NCBI GenBank assembly: GCA_013368315.1
Contig: JAACJM010000170.1
Coordinates: 123,174-187,173 of the forward strand
Direction of reading: 5' to 3'
Origin: Tetrapyrgos nigripes
Taxonomy: Eukaryota; Basidiomycota; Agaricomycetes; Agaricales; Campanellaceae
Length of the DNA: 64,000 bases
Shown here: positions 33,481 through 44,750 of the stretch, one piece after another
Numbering within the stretch: the first letter of the stretch is position 1
How the letters are laid out: each line of letters starts with the position of its first letter
Position numbers and translations under genes: made by a program
The notes under the pieces: generated by a model
Told to the model about the DNA's origin: nothing
What the model saw: the letters and a program-made list of their open reading frames with translations, nothing else
Database searches by the model: none

Positions 33481-34550
33481 CTACACCCAAACTTCTGCAT
33501 CAATTTTCTTAGGAATATCTAGCTTGGAAACAGATCGCTTTCGCGGAGGGATCGAGTGTATACCCTCTGGGACGTCCCCAGGAATAGGATGAGCAGGAAG
33601 AGGTTCCTTCTGTAGTAGACCGATCTTTTGGTAATCACCAGGAATCGGAGGAAGAGGCACGTTAGGTGGTGGACCAATCGACGGGAAGTTCCAAGCGTGG
33701 CCGTTCCAGCTAGAGTTTTGACGCTGACGCTGATCAGAGAAAGACAACGAACTGAGGACAGTTGAACAACAGTTTTTCCTGGTTATAAGAGGTGGAGGTT
33801 CACAAAAGACCATAGAAGGGACCGGAATCCTAGGCAAAGGCTTGTCCATTCGGTGACCGAATCGAGAATGTGAGGTCGAGCAATCAGCGGAGGAGAGAGA
33901 TCTGATGCTAGTAGCATCCGAGGATACGCGTCCGGAAACAGGAGAAGATGACTCTGACGTTAGGCTCCTGGAGCTGTCCGAGTGGCCATCGGTAGAAGAA
34001 GACTGGGATTTGACGCTCTTCGAGTCTATAGCGCCAGGTATATCGACAGTCTTGATGGCGACGCAGAGAGGGCCGCCCTTGGCAAATGGATCTATCATCA
34101 TCTCCTTCTCCTCTTGCTCTATCGTTTTCTGGAGTGCAGCCTGCAATCTCATCTCGATGTTCATATCCTCGACGTTCGTCTGCTTAATCCTCCTCTTATC
34201 GATCTGTGCGGGTTTCCCGTCTGCGTGGTGCTCTTGGTAGAGATTCCAGTTGGTGATAGAGCCCTGCTCAGTCTCCAAATTGTATCTTTCCTTCTCGTGC
34301 GTCCTGTCTGCTTGTTTCTGGGCCTCTACGGCGGGAGCCTCAGAAAGAGAGATGGTAAAGGTTCCACGCTTGCAGCCATCGCAGCGGTGTTTGCCGGCTT
34401 CTGGTTGGGAAGAGTTGCGATGCCTGCACAAAATGTTGCACTTGTGGGTTTTCGGAGAGGGAAAAGTGGATTTTGTGACAAGGGCAATGTGTGAGCCCTA
34501 GAGTATACGATAAGAGAACGACAGGCACTCACGGAAGGGCATAATGACAT
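33481..34550 (-). CDS. Small zinc-ribbon-like protein, family member B
   Basis: Two exons (34550-34533 and 34497-33481) separated by a 35-nt intron give 344 residues. Cys26, Cys30, Cys45 and Cys48 form CNILC...CDGC, directly followed by KRGTFTIS, matching member A at 18.1 kb and member C at 35.2 kb. A charged, partly helical middle holds MRLQAALQKTIEQEEKEMM. A Ser-rich disordered part follows, and the Pro-rich tail has PPPNVPLPPIPGDY, an SH3-type ligand pattern. The C-terminus is basic and then hydrophobic. No signal peptide. Nothing in it identifies a known enzyme. Confidence 0.72.
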
Positions 34551-34675
34551 AGAAAGGAAAAATAGACGAAATAAAGTTGCGTTAAAGTGAACTGTGGGGC
34601 TTGGCAAAGAGTGTTGGACGAGCAACAAAGACTTACTTATTTAAGGAGATTGGTTGTTCCTGAAGGGGTCCAAAA

Positions 34676-35017
34676 TCAGAATAAGGGCCTGGTGGATATA
34701 CCTTTCAGAAACATAGAGTAGAATAATGGAGGACTGAATGGCGGCCACTGAGCTTCCGTCTCGGGCGTAGGGTTTGAGCATTTGGAGCAATGTACAATGA
34801 GCTCGCTGACGGCATTGAAGACCATTACAGTACGGTAAGAGCTCAAAGTCTTGATCTTCTTAGATTGCCCAGGTTCCAATTGAAGCGAATAAGGAAAGTC
34901 TTGTCGAAACGACCGGCCAACAAAGGGAGTCAAGTTTGAGTCACTGAGGCTTGTCACGAGAAGGTGATACAGAGATTCCAGGATCACTACAAAGGGTTGT
35001 TTGAGAGTAGGGTGCAT
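34676..35017 (-). CDS. Possible small hypothetical protein
   Basis: An ATG-to-stop frame of 113 residues between the two zinc-ribbon-like genes. It contains a short HCSKCSNP pair of cysteines, but no second pair. A TATATA word lies about 125 bp upstream on the minus strand. It could be real or chance. Confidence 0.25.
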   Translation of the reverse strand: MHPTLKQPFVVILESLYHLLVTSLSDSNLTPFVGRSFRQDFPYSLQLEPGQSKKIKTLSSYRTVMVFNAVSELIVHCSKCSNPTPETEAQWPPFSPPLFYSMFLKGISTRPLF

Positions 35018-35246
35018 GTCGTCAACGGGTCAAATGTGGACAATGGGGAAGCGCTGGTCAGGCCTGCTGTAGCCGCGGCCAACGTTTGGTTGTAGCTTCT
35101 GGATCAAACAATGAACTGTCCACTCAGCTGAGCCGGTCAAAAAGGTATATACTCCAGGTATGTTACGATACACTAGTTAGCTGTGGAAAGAATGAATACA
35201 GAAAAATACTGCTATAGCTCGATATACACATGGTAGTATTTGGCCA

Positions 35247-36039
35247 TTAGTATCGCGGAGCCCTTGAGGAGGAGTAGAGTGCAAAAGGATCATGAGCAGG
35301 AGAATCACGATATCGCACTCCTGGATAGTCATGGAGAGTCTGAAAGGGCAAAAAAGAATCACAAATGAGCCTATCAAATCGTAACCAGCAACGAGAAAGA
35401 CGAACGTGGTACTGCTGACCATAGCCCGAGATAGAGCGAGAAGGAGAGGAGGCGCCATGAGGAAGAGCATATCTTGAAGGAGATGGGTCGCTGTGATGGC
35501 TGTCCGAAGAGGAACTCGAACTGTATCCATCCGATGATCCCGTCTTCCTCCTGACGGCAGAACGCCTTTCCAGAGGCATACCGTTCGCGACCCATTCTTG
35601 GCGATGTCTTGCTTTCTCCTCCGCCACCTTCTTAGCCTCAGCTTTCTCAGCTGATAGCTTGGCCTTCCGAGAGAGAAAGAGATCCTGCTTCCTCTCCTCT
35701 ACCTCAATCGCTGCTAGTTGTTTCCTCATATACAATTCTTCCTTTCGCCTCCGACTCTCTTCCTCAATTCGGCGAACATCTTGGGTGGTTTGTCGGTATG
35801 TATATGGGAGTGAGACACTTGCTTGAGCTGTGGTAGCATCGGAAGGTGAGACTGTGAAGGTTCCGCGAGAGCAGCCTCTGCAGTTGTAGGTTCCAGGGAT
35901 AGGTCTGGCGATGTTACGGTAGAGGCATAACGGTCTGTTACATTTAATGGTGGCAACCTTGATTTGAGCAGGAGCAGCTGGGTTTGAATTGAGCTAGCGA
36001 AGACAGCGAGATAGGTAGCATGTACGCACATTTAAACAT
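35247..36039 (-). CDS. Small zinc-ribbon-like protein, family member C
   Basis: Three exons (36039-36030, 35977-35406, 35339-35247) give 224 residues. Cys16, Cys21, Cys36 and Cys39 lie in CNRPLC and CRGC, followed by SRGTFTVSP, so the N-terminus is nearly superimposable on members A and B. A highly charged helix from about residue 70 to 135 (many Arg, Glu and Lys) should form a coiled coil, then comes a Ser-rich tail. The last intron (66 nt) is a multiple of three, so retention would keep the frame. It sits next to member B on the same strand, suggesting tandem duplication. Confidence 0.7.
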
Positions 36040-37630
36040 TGTTGAAAACTAAAAGTTAAAAACAGAGATGAAGGAGAGTAGAGATTGTCAACCAGGAAAA
36101 AAGACAGTGATATCTGCAGAGACGCAGAGGTGGTGACGATAGAGAGTGGAAATGAGAGTTGATTTAGACGGCAGAAGCAGGGTGTCGGACTCTTTATTGG
36201 TTCAAAAAAGAGAATAATGGAAAGTGGCTGAGGGACATTTGGGGTAATTGCGCTTTGACTCGGACCTTCAGCCGGAAGAGGTCTGCACGATGACCGTATG
36301 CATCAGTTATCGACAAAGGGGCACGCCAACAATACAATACTCACTGCGAAGGGCAGATTTATCTTCTGAATGTCCTGGTGAGCCAGATGAGCTTGAAGCT
36401 CCGACTGGTCAGAGAGGCCGTACTCTCACTCGGAAAGAAAAGAACAAGACTCGGGACCATTTATATGAAAAGCCAAGAGAAAAAGATAAAGGAGCCTTCC
36501 GAAAAGTTTCGAAACAGGAGTCTTGACCAGACGCATTGAGAGGTATGAGGTACGGGTAGCAGTTGGTTTAATTTGCCAGAAGGTTCCTGGCGCAAAGCTG
36601 GTGCAACCCTCTCAGATGTACGATATTCCGCTGCTGGAAGTAACAACAAGCATACATATGCATACATCTTGACGCGCTGGTCAATTCAGCGTAAGGTCTT
36701 TGAGCTTCGAAAGTGTTTTCAGGATTGACAGAAGATCTTGCGTATCCCGACGTTTCGCCTTCGTATACACTCATCCTTCCTGGCCTTGCAGCTTATATCG
36801 AGAGTTCAATTGAAGTTTTTCTGCAGAATATTCTTCTCTGTAACTGAAAAGAGTATGGATCAGCTAGGGATTGAGGATAGCCTGGATACCAGTCTTTATA
36901 GAGGAAGCAGAGTAGATAGTCGTTCTCTGTATATAGATTGAGAAGGGAAAAAAACGGAGATGTCGGTCACCAGTTGACCACGCAATTCGGCAAAGTTTAC
37001 GTCTAAACCGGAACGCGTATCTTATAGTAACCTCTACGTACTATGCGTTGAGGATATCGGTGCGCTTCATATGTGTATACTTAGATATGTAGAATAGGTA
37101 CGTTCGTAATGTATGATAATAATGTGAGGAACGAAACCGATTTGAAGCTTACACTAAAGGTCCAAACAAAACCAAATACCAGTAAAATACGCTGCCGATC
37201 CGGACCTCGGCTACAAACAAGTACAACATCCGAAGCACGAATAACGGTGCCGTCCAAATTCTAGGGTGTAAGACTCGTCCTACATATACATAGTGTATCG
37301 TCAGTCTGGTTCTCGAGACTAGACTCATCCTTCATTTCATTTCGGACTCGTAATAAATACATAAGAACTCTGAATCGATACTCAGTCTTTCAAAAGTTCA
37401 TAATGATACACGACTGGTGCACACACCTGTGCCCAATGATTCGAGACCTGATGTCATGTTTCTCAGGCTGATATGCCTTCAAGCAAGAGTCGGTGACATT
37501 TTGGTTCAACGAACTGATGTTCCACAACTCTTTTCTTTGTCGAAGTACTTACATTAAATTCTACTGTACACACTTACTCATACGTGATATCAAATAAAAA
37601 ATCACAGAAGAAATACCAGAGCCGAAAAGT
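36040..37630. other. Long gene-poor stretch with dispersed repeat copy
   Basis: About 1.6 kb with no supported gene. It includes copy 1 of a dispersed repeat (37028-37147, listed separately). Short frames on both strands show no motif. Confidence 0.4.
37028..37147 (+). repeat. Dispersed repeat, copy 1
   Basis: A segment beginning taacctctacgta and ending acgaaaccgatttgaag recurs at 44509-44599 with internal gaps. Shared blocks are tatgcgttgaggata, gtatacttat and gaacgaaaccgatttgaag. It may be a fragment of a mobile element; no termini can be assigned. Confidence 0.7.
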
Positions 37631-39167
37631 TCATTCAAGACCAATCGCCAGATTTTCAGTGTCCGTAGCACTCCTATTAACATTCTGTCGTCTAGCAAAC
37701 GTAATGTGCGTTTCAACTTGCTGGTCAAGCTGAGTAGTAAACTGGCTGGCGTAGATTCCAACATCTACAGCCTGGTGCAGATTCAGCATCAACCGAGAGA
37801 CTAAAGTAACTGATAAGCTGAAAACCCCCGTTCATCAGATAAACTGTTCATGAATATCAACAAGGAACCTCACCTGCTCGCAGCTCGTGATAAACCTCCT
37901 CTCATACAGCCCTAGGAATAGTACTAGAAATAAGACACCAGCCAAAATTCAGAAAGGTAGCAGGGAAAGGTATACCTCTGCAAGCTGAAGCCAAAGAAAG
38001 GGCCATCAACCACCAATCCTTCAATTGTTTATCATGGATGACTTACATAGAAGGTCAAAATGTTCGCCAGATTGGCCAGTGACATGATACTGGTCGAGAT
38101 AATGATTAGAATGTCCCACTTCAATGAAGAAAAGCTCGTTCTATTCACCCAAAATACACGGCACCTGCATACACCAATCAGTGTCAAATAAGCCGGATCA
38201 TTGTGCAGTGCGTCTCACCATCACGCAGGAGAATGACCTGAAGGGAGACTCTGTTTCTGAGAATACGAAGTTCGTTTCTAGTTTTAATGGCATGATGGAA
38301 GGCCAAAACAAAAAGTAGGATGTCATAAACAAGTAGCATTTCCCAAGCCACGGCTTGCCCTGAATGGTGTTGCTTATTGTCAGGGAAAGATATGAGAAAA
38401 GATTGCGGCTGGTCAGAGACGTACGGATAGATCTGAAGATAAAATTTTAGAAGCAATAGGAGATCACATTAATCAGTGCTACTCACGATGCAGTGTCCAA
38501 CTGAGTCAAGCATGTATCAGATTCCTGAGAATGTCCACTTTGGTGATAGTAAGTTCCAAACTACCAAATTTGTCAGTGTGCATGAATGTCCAGGCCAGCA
38601 GTACTGGATCGTACAAAAACGATAGAAAGCAGGACTACAATTGTACTGATCATGAAAAGTAGGAGGCGCTTGTTGCGGGCGTACAACACATACATGCGCA
38701 ATGTAAGAATACCTGATAAGAACTCAAAATGACACAAGATAACAAGCAGCTAAGTCTTCACTTACAGACGACAATAAGTTGCGCAAGTATGAGAACTCCC
38801 TGCCGGAGCTGTGACAGTAGATGACAGCTGATATTCTCTTCGAGTCAGCAAAGGCATGTGCATTTTGAAAGAAACCAATCGTCGTACCTCATGGGTAGAT
38901 CAAGGTCGAACGCGAATACACTCAAAAGAGGGCTGATGTAGCGATGTAAAAAGAATAAATAACCACTGATGTTTGAAGGTCGCTTCCACAAGCATTTCAC
39001 TTCAGTGTCTATGAAAAGAAACCGTGACAGTCAAGTTGAACGTTCATTTGTGATTGTGGCAGTAAAGATACCCAGTGTAAGCAGATGGTCGAAAACCAAG
39101 AAGACTTTGCATAACAGTAAGCATCAGCAAGAAAGGATTAAACCTGGCACCGACTTAGCGCTGCCAT
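37631..39167 (-). CDS. DUF6533-like multi-helix membrane protein
   Basis: A many-exon gene (about thirteen exons) read from 39167 to the stop at 37631-37633. Segments in order are FLVFDHLLTLDTEVKCLWKR, then GYLFFLHRYISPLLSVFAFD, a helix LILAQLIVVCILTLRMYVLY, WEMLLVYDILLFVLAFHHAI, LQVILLRDGAVYFGIMSLAN followed by LANILTFY, and LSVTLVSRLMLNLHQAVD before a polar tail. The DHLLTLDxEVxxxWKRP start, the LRMYxLY helix and the LLRDGxxYF segment are hallmarks I associate with DUF6533, a large mushroom-specific membrane family of unknown function. Two points are uncertain: the tiny first exon (MAAL) and the donor near 38616 that leads into the exon ESDTCLTQLD. Confidence 0.78.
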
Positions 39168-39475
39168 ATGCCAGTAGTTGCACGAAGCTCTTTTATAATC
39201 CTCGTCAGTAGCTTTCCGAGTTAAAGGCGGCAAAAGACCCACTCATCCAGTTCAATTTGATTCTCTTGTAGCGTCATGAGGAAATCCTAAAGATGGGGTT
39301 TTGCAGTCAGTGATGTTTTGGAGCAGTCCATATATGTGTCGACTTGCATTAAGGTTCACATCTACAACAACAGTCAGATCAGTAGTGCCAAGTGTTCTTG
39401 GAAGTTCGTAATGTTCTGAGTCTGTTTATAAGACTGCCGTGAGTCCATACAACTGGAATCAAGTTTGGTATAGTA
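39168..39475. other. Upstream flank of the DUF6533-like gene
   Basis: Ends at the TA target of the element beginning at 39476. A TATAAAA word on the minus strand (39191-39197) lies only 24 bp from the chosen ATG, too close for a normal TATA box. No gene is seen. Confidence 0.4.
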
Positions 39476-40484
39476 CGGTGCACGAGGAGGCTCAGGACAA
39501 AATTCTTTGGGACCTGCTACGCCTCGGCCCATTACCGTAGCTTCCCATGTGGCGATGCATGCCGGATAAGGTTTTCATCTCATAAACGCCGATGTTCTGG
39601 AGAGTTACGCTATGTTTTCTTCCTACTTGGTGGAGACCCGCCGGCTTCGCCATGTGTTCGGCCGTCCTTCGTAACAGAGATATCGTGCAAAGTGCCTAGT
39701 CGAACTGTCGAGTTTGCAGAGGCGTACGGGATCATCCAAAACAGGTAACGAGGTACATACGAAATCGGCTTTGATTCCCCAATAGGCCTTGTGCCTAGTG
39801 ATGCTGCTTGCGCTGTGTGACTGGTCAGGACAAGGTCAGGATGAATATTAATAGCAAAAAGTCTCGCCTGATCTTGTTGGTGACTATGGTTGACGAGGTG
39901 GGTCAGGACAAGATTCTTTGCACACACTGCGCCTCGGCCCCCTCGCAGACCTCTCCGAAGTTTCCCTACTCAATAATCACTCAATTTGCGGCAACAGATG
40001 ATAAGCTCCCGTTTCGGACACAAAGTACTCGTCCTTGGGGATATGTGGAGTTTTTTTTTTTGTGGGTTTCGCATATATCTCCGTTTAAGTAAACTGGATT
40101 TTGCTCATGAGATTAGGGATGTCTATTCCGTCGAAAGAAGAGCTTCAGAGAGAAGTAATAGGATCGTAAGAGTCCTGTACCACTGCATTTGAAACTTGCA
40201 CTGGGTCGGCTCAACTTTTGTACTTACAAAAAAGAAAAGAAAGAAAGAAAAAGAAAAAGATGAGAAAACACAAGAAAAATATACATACTACCTTGTGGAG
40301 TGCGCGATGAGAGCTCTATGTACAGTAAGCCTTATACAGTGCATACTCACCAGTGGATATTCTTGAAGTCGGAAAAAAACATAAGGCCGGATACTTATGT
40401 TGGCACGTAGTGGTCCTAGGCAACCCCCGCCAGAAATCTGATTCGGAAGTCGCATTCCCACGGTAGGTGGAGAGCGAGGACGAT

Positions 40485-41151
40485 TCACGAAGCCTCGTCT
40501 GCGTCGACAGACAGGTCTACTGTGCATCCCTCATCTATACCTAAGCTCCGAGACATGATAGTATCATTCCTTAGATGAAATAGTATATATGTACCAAAAA
40601 CTGTGATTCTCCGGCTCAGAATGCGTAAGAAGTAGCAGTACTCTGTATTCTCTAGCTCTCGACGTAGTGCGTTCTTCAGTTTTTGTTCAGTTTTCGCGTG
40701 CCTCAAAGCAGACGAGTTGATATCATCACGCAAGCTTGTGATTCTGGCGTCCCGCGCAGACACACACTCTTGTGCCAGATGTAAATCGCGCAAGGCTTCT
40801 TGGCGTCTCGGGGTAACGGGACTAGTAGGTAAAGCGGTCCGTTTGACGCGTCCAAAAGTGTTACCGCGGTCGTTTTGCTTCTGTAGACGCGAACGGGTCA
40901 TAACCACGTAAAGGGGAGCGTGCGACGTGTGAATCACGAAGGAGGCGACGAAATGAATGAGGTGCGGTCACCGGACCGGTCTCCCGCGCCCAATTTCCTT
41001 CCTCGAAAATCATCTTTTTTAACATGGAGTTCCCCTTCATCCCTCCACATCTGAATGCATCTAACACTTGAATACAATCCCTTTCGAGTCTAGTTAGTAG
41101 AATTTTCGATTTATCTCCCAAACCAAAGATATCGGCCAATATCTGCTCCAA
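40485..41151 (-). CDS. Uncharacterised frames inside the TIR element
   Basis: Two overlapping minus-strand frames: 41151-40861 (96 residues, starting MEQILADIFGLGDKSK) and 40937-40485. In the second, the part from MTRSRLQKQN onward is basic and then coiled-coil-like (ALRDLHLAQECVSARDARIT). They might be exons of one gene, but I found no convincing splice junction. No transposase motif is present, so this could be cargo or a decayed host-derived piece. Confidence 0.35.
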
Positions 41152-41493
41152 AATAGTGAAATATTGTACTTCTCCTCACCAACAAAAAATTCTACAAACT
41201 AGAAAGTGTTTATACATGCGTAAGGATCAATTATTCTCATACAAACCAAAGGACAGGGGGGACGTAGGATAAAGCCGAGCTCAGTACCATTTTTTGGCAG
41301 AGCGTCGGAGTTTAAATTTGGCAGGGATTGCCTAGGACCACACGTAGGGGTAGGCGGGCATCTTCATCCATCCCAAGTCAGAGCCATAAATGCAAAGCTT
41401 CGGAGAGGAAACAAGAAAACATATGGATCCAGAAGAGTCTCAAAGACAGATATGTCATTTTTGTCGGATATTACCTTAAAATAGTGGGGTACT

Positions 41494-41532
41494 GCCAAGT
41501 AAGCCTCGGTACGGTACCAAGGCTTACTTGGC
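41494..41532. repeat. Near-perfect 39-bp palindrome
   Basis: GCCAAGTAAGCCT, a short centre with two GGTAC words, and AGGCTTACTTGGC form arms of 19 bases with one mismatch and a one-base centre. It lies inside the TIR element close to its right end and would make a stable hairpin in single strands. Confidence 0.85.
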
Positions 41533-41667
41533 ATTTTTGCACTAAAAGTTGCCACAGAATCCAAACAGAATCAGTAGAATTATATGGGAGAAGCACGGAC
41601 TGGGCCGAGACTCAGGGATTTGACAGCGAATGCGAAATAATTTTGTCCTGAGTCTCCTCGTGCACCG

Positions 41668-42466
41668 TACATGATGCATGATCGAAGCACGGACTCATGA
41701 ACAGCATGCCCAAACAAGGAGTAGAGTGTCGATGGGTATTATCCGATCCAGGGCCTAGAAGTCCAAGAAGCAGAAGCATACGGTTTGACGCGGCGCAGGT
41801 TCTTACGCCGGATATTAATTATTAATAATATTATTATAATAATGCTAGGAATGTCGGGTACGGATTCGGGTGAGCAGAGTTAGGGGACGGGGATATGTAG
41901 GTATAGTGGGTTTAAAGAAGAGAGTGTGGAGGCACTGCTGGCAGCGTTGTGAGCGTAGGATTGACGTGAACCCTGGCCAGTCGGTTGGTCAGAATGACGC
42001 GACGAAAAAAAACAAAACAAGAAGGAAAATAAAACAGAAAAATGAAAGAAAGACATCGAGGTGAAGACAAAGGATCGACAGCAGCTTCACGTCCAATCCC
42101 AACGCTGTCCTTTGACAGAAGACAAGGACACTGGGCAGCACGAGGCTTCTCCTGGCGGCGGCGTATCAGTTCTTGATCCCAGCCTAAACCACTCCTCCTC
42201 TTCCTCCTTTTCCTCCTCCTCCTGCTCACGACCTCCACCATCGTCAGAAAAGGAAATCACGCCATGACACAAATCAAAAAATATGTATTTCATGGTAAAG
42301 ACGGCAACTCCGAGTCAAATGGGGAGGGCGGGTCAATCGCCGGCAAATCCAAACGATTTAGGAAGGTACGGAAGGGAATCTTCATCTTCGGGCTTCTGGG
42401 ACCTGGATCAGAAAATACCCATCGACGTATCACTCCCAAACAAGCGCAGGCCTGTCATCTGTTACC
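41668..42466. other. Upstream flank of the PAQR gene, low complexity
   Basis: Contains an AT-only run of tta/ata units at about 41812-41845, a purine-rich stretch (about 42000-42060) and a cct/ctt-rich stretch (about 42185-42225). A glutamate-rich minus-strand frame there is simply the translation of the low-complexity run. No other gene is seen. Confidence 0.4.
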
Positions 42467-43744
42467 ATGTCGAGTCATCGCCCCAGGATCCCTAAGGACA
42501 AGGCAACTCCCTCCTCGAAAGAACCCAACATGCCAGACAAATCCAAAAGCTCTTCGAAGACTGTGACTTACTCCGAGCTTCCGGAGTGGCAAAAGGACAA
42601 CGAGTACATCGTATACGGATACCGAAGGTATACATCGCGATCTTGGTTCTTTCTTTCCCTAATTCTGCACAGGGTACAACACCATTGGAAGGGTTGTCTG
42701 GAGTCCGTGTTCGCGTGTACGTCCTTTCGCATACCTCGAATGTAGGTTTGCTGATTGCCACAAAGATTTGCATAACGAATCAGGTATGGGAGAATCTAGC
42801 CAGATCCACATTCCCAAATCCCAACTCATTTCGACTAGTAAACATACACAGTCATCTTTGGGGTGGCGTGTTGTTCGTCTATTTTCTTGCAACTGTACAC
42901 CCTGCGCAGCTCACTACATATCGGACAACGTGGATGGATCACGTTATGTTTGCAATATTCTTCGCTTCCGCGAGCTTTTGTCTTTTCAGCAGTGCGCTCT
43001 TCCACACCTCTAACTGCCACTCTCGAGAGGTAAAATTATTCAAATCAACGTAGCCCTGTCACTTACTGGGATCTGTCCAGGTATGCCGACGCTGTCATGC
43101 GTTTGACTATGTGGGTATCATGGTCTTGAACTTGGGATCTCATTATCCCCTTCTCTACTATGGATTTTTCTGCGAGACTCAGTTCCAGATAGTCTACATC
43201 CTAGCGATTACACTTGCGAATGGAGGTAGAATGAATTTCTTTTGCCCTGGCCCCACTTAGATATATGCTAAACACCTTACATAACAGCTGCTGCTTTTAT
43301 CGTCCTCGATGAGGAATATTCGAAGCCCACCCATAGAGGAGCACGCACAGCAATTTTCTTAGCGCTCGGTCTCGCCTCTGCTATTCCAGTCTGTCACTGG
43401 TTGCTCGTCCATGGTGTTCAGAAGACGTTGGTGGACATGGGAGTTCAATGGTTTCTCCTCTCGGGTTCTTTCTACATCGGAGGTTCCTTACTATAGTATG
43501 TGTCATCTGTCTTATCTTTTTTTACTCAATTCACTCAACTTCTTCATATCTCGACATCTCTAGTGTAAACCGCATCCCAGAACGCTTCTCTCCCGGGACT
43601 TTTGATTACTTCTTCCACTCCCATCAAATCTTTCATGCTTGCGTGGTTTGTGGCGCCTATCTGCACTACGTCTTCATTTCGGTTGCCCTCGACCATTCCT
43701 ATAGCCAGTCGGAGTGTGTTGTGGGCCGTTCATCTGTGCCATGA
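42467..43744 (+). CDS. PAQR/Izh-family membrane protein (adiponectin-receptor-like)
   Basis: Seven exons (42467-42627, 42673-42716, 42766-42783, 42839-43029, 43081-43225, 43288-43495, 43564-43744) join to 315 residues. Motifs in order: LPEWQKDNEYIVYGYRR, NESVNIHSHLWGG, ASFCLFSSALFHTSNCHS (the first metal His of the SxxxH motif), VCRRCHAFDYVGIMVL, YYGFF, IPERFSPGTFDYFFHSHQIF (HxxxH region), and a final YLHYV. In this family zinc ligands lie at SxxxH and HxxxH; all are present. Fungal Izh proteins affect zinc and sterol homeostasis, and animal relatives act as ceramidases. Seven membrane helices are expected. An 18-nt exon encodes only six residues. Confidence 0.93.
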
Positions 43745-44750
43745 AATGCATGTCCTCCCTCCGGGCCTAAGCTTTTCCATGATCTGCAGCCTGTTACTCG
43801 TCCTAGAGTTCATAGATCTAATTAGTACCTTGGACAAATCTGCTTTCCTTTTGCCTTTCGCTGATGTTATCGAATGCTGTCCTCATCTTGTCAGTGCCTA
43901 CTTGCCGTCTTTCAATAATCTCTGCACTCTTTTGTGAATACTAGTAACTATGTTTTGTAATATGAAGTCTACTATTTTAGCTTGCTGTAAGCCGTCATTG
44001 GCAAAGGTAAAATTCTCCTCACGACGCTGGGCCATGTGCCTCATCAACGTTTCAACTTCCAACACCTGCTTGGACTCGAAACGACCTTCCGACTATTAGA
44101 AAACATGCTTTACTTCTGTTCTTCCAAACACATCGCCTTCGACGCCAGACTTTGGAACCAAGGACAGCCTGTGCTTGAAAGAAAAGACATGCGTACACCA
44201 TCAACATGTATCCGGACACGGAGAAAGGACATTGGACAGTATCTTTCCGTCCTGCATGAGGAGCATATATAACTTCGGAGTTGTGATGACGGCTTACACC
44301 AAATTACGTGCACAGTTGAGAAGAGTAGTTCAAGAGTAGTTCAAGAGTAGTAGTAAACAGGGGACCCACGTTGCGTCTTACGATGACAGAGGAAGCCTGG
44401 CAAAGACCAGATCTTGATACTTGACGGTAGTCGTGCTCTGTATGAAGTTGGTGTCAAGTTACCGGTGAAGTCTTCTCGGCCCACTCAACCAAGTAATTTC
44501 CAAGTAAGTAACCTCTACGTATGCGTTGAGGATACCACCTCATATTTGTATACTTATGTAGATTAGGTAGATAATGTGAAGAACGAAACCGATTTGAAGG
44601 AAGAGATATGTGTCCCACACTGCAGAATAAATTAATGAAATAAAGCAAGCGCATAACCATCCATCCATCCATCCACCTCCATCACCATCCAAATCCAAAT
44701 TATCTTAAGAACACCCCAAATACACTGCTCGCTAGTCGTATACTCTATTA
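43745..44750. other. Intergenic between convergent genes
   Basis: About 1 kb with no supported gene. It holds a short tandem repeat of gttcaagagta (about 44321-44352), the second copy of the dispersed repeat (44509-44599), and tandem catc units near 44660. Confidence 0.4.
44509..44599 (+). repeat. Dispersed repeat, copy 2
   Basis: Matches 37028-37147 in the same orientation with small internal gaps, from taacctctacgta to gaacgaaaccgatttgaag. Flanking sequence is unrelated. Confidence 0.7.

Larger units (their letters stand above)
39476..41667. mobile_element. 2.2 kb TIR element with TA target duplication
   Basis: The left end CGGTGCACGAGGAG followed by GCTCAGGACAAAATTCTTT is matched in inverse orientation at the right end (41668 leftwards) with two mismatches. 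Both arms then reach a CTCGGCCCA word about 50 bases in. TA dinucleotides flank both ends (39474-39475, 41668-41669), pointing to a Tc1/mariner-like insertion. A partial direct copy of the left end (GGTCAGGACAAGATTCTTTG, then GCCTCGGCCC) lies at about 39900-39945. No DDE transposase is visible; two minus-strand frames inside are listed separately. It is probably non-autonomous. Confidence 0.75.

Noticed and set aside
39191..39197. TATAAAA upstream of the DUF6533-like gene
   Set aside because: Only 24 bp from the chosen start codon, too close for a working TATA box, unless the true start is further downstream.
42087..42293. Glu-rich minus-strand frame
   Set aside because: Simple translation of a cct/ctt-rich low-complexity run.
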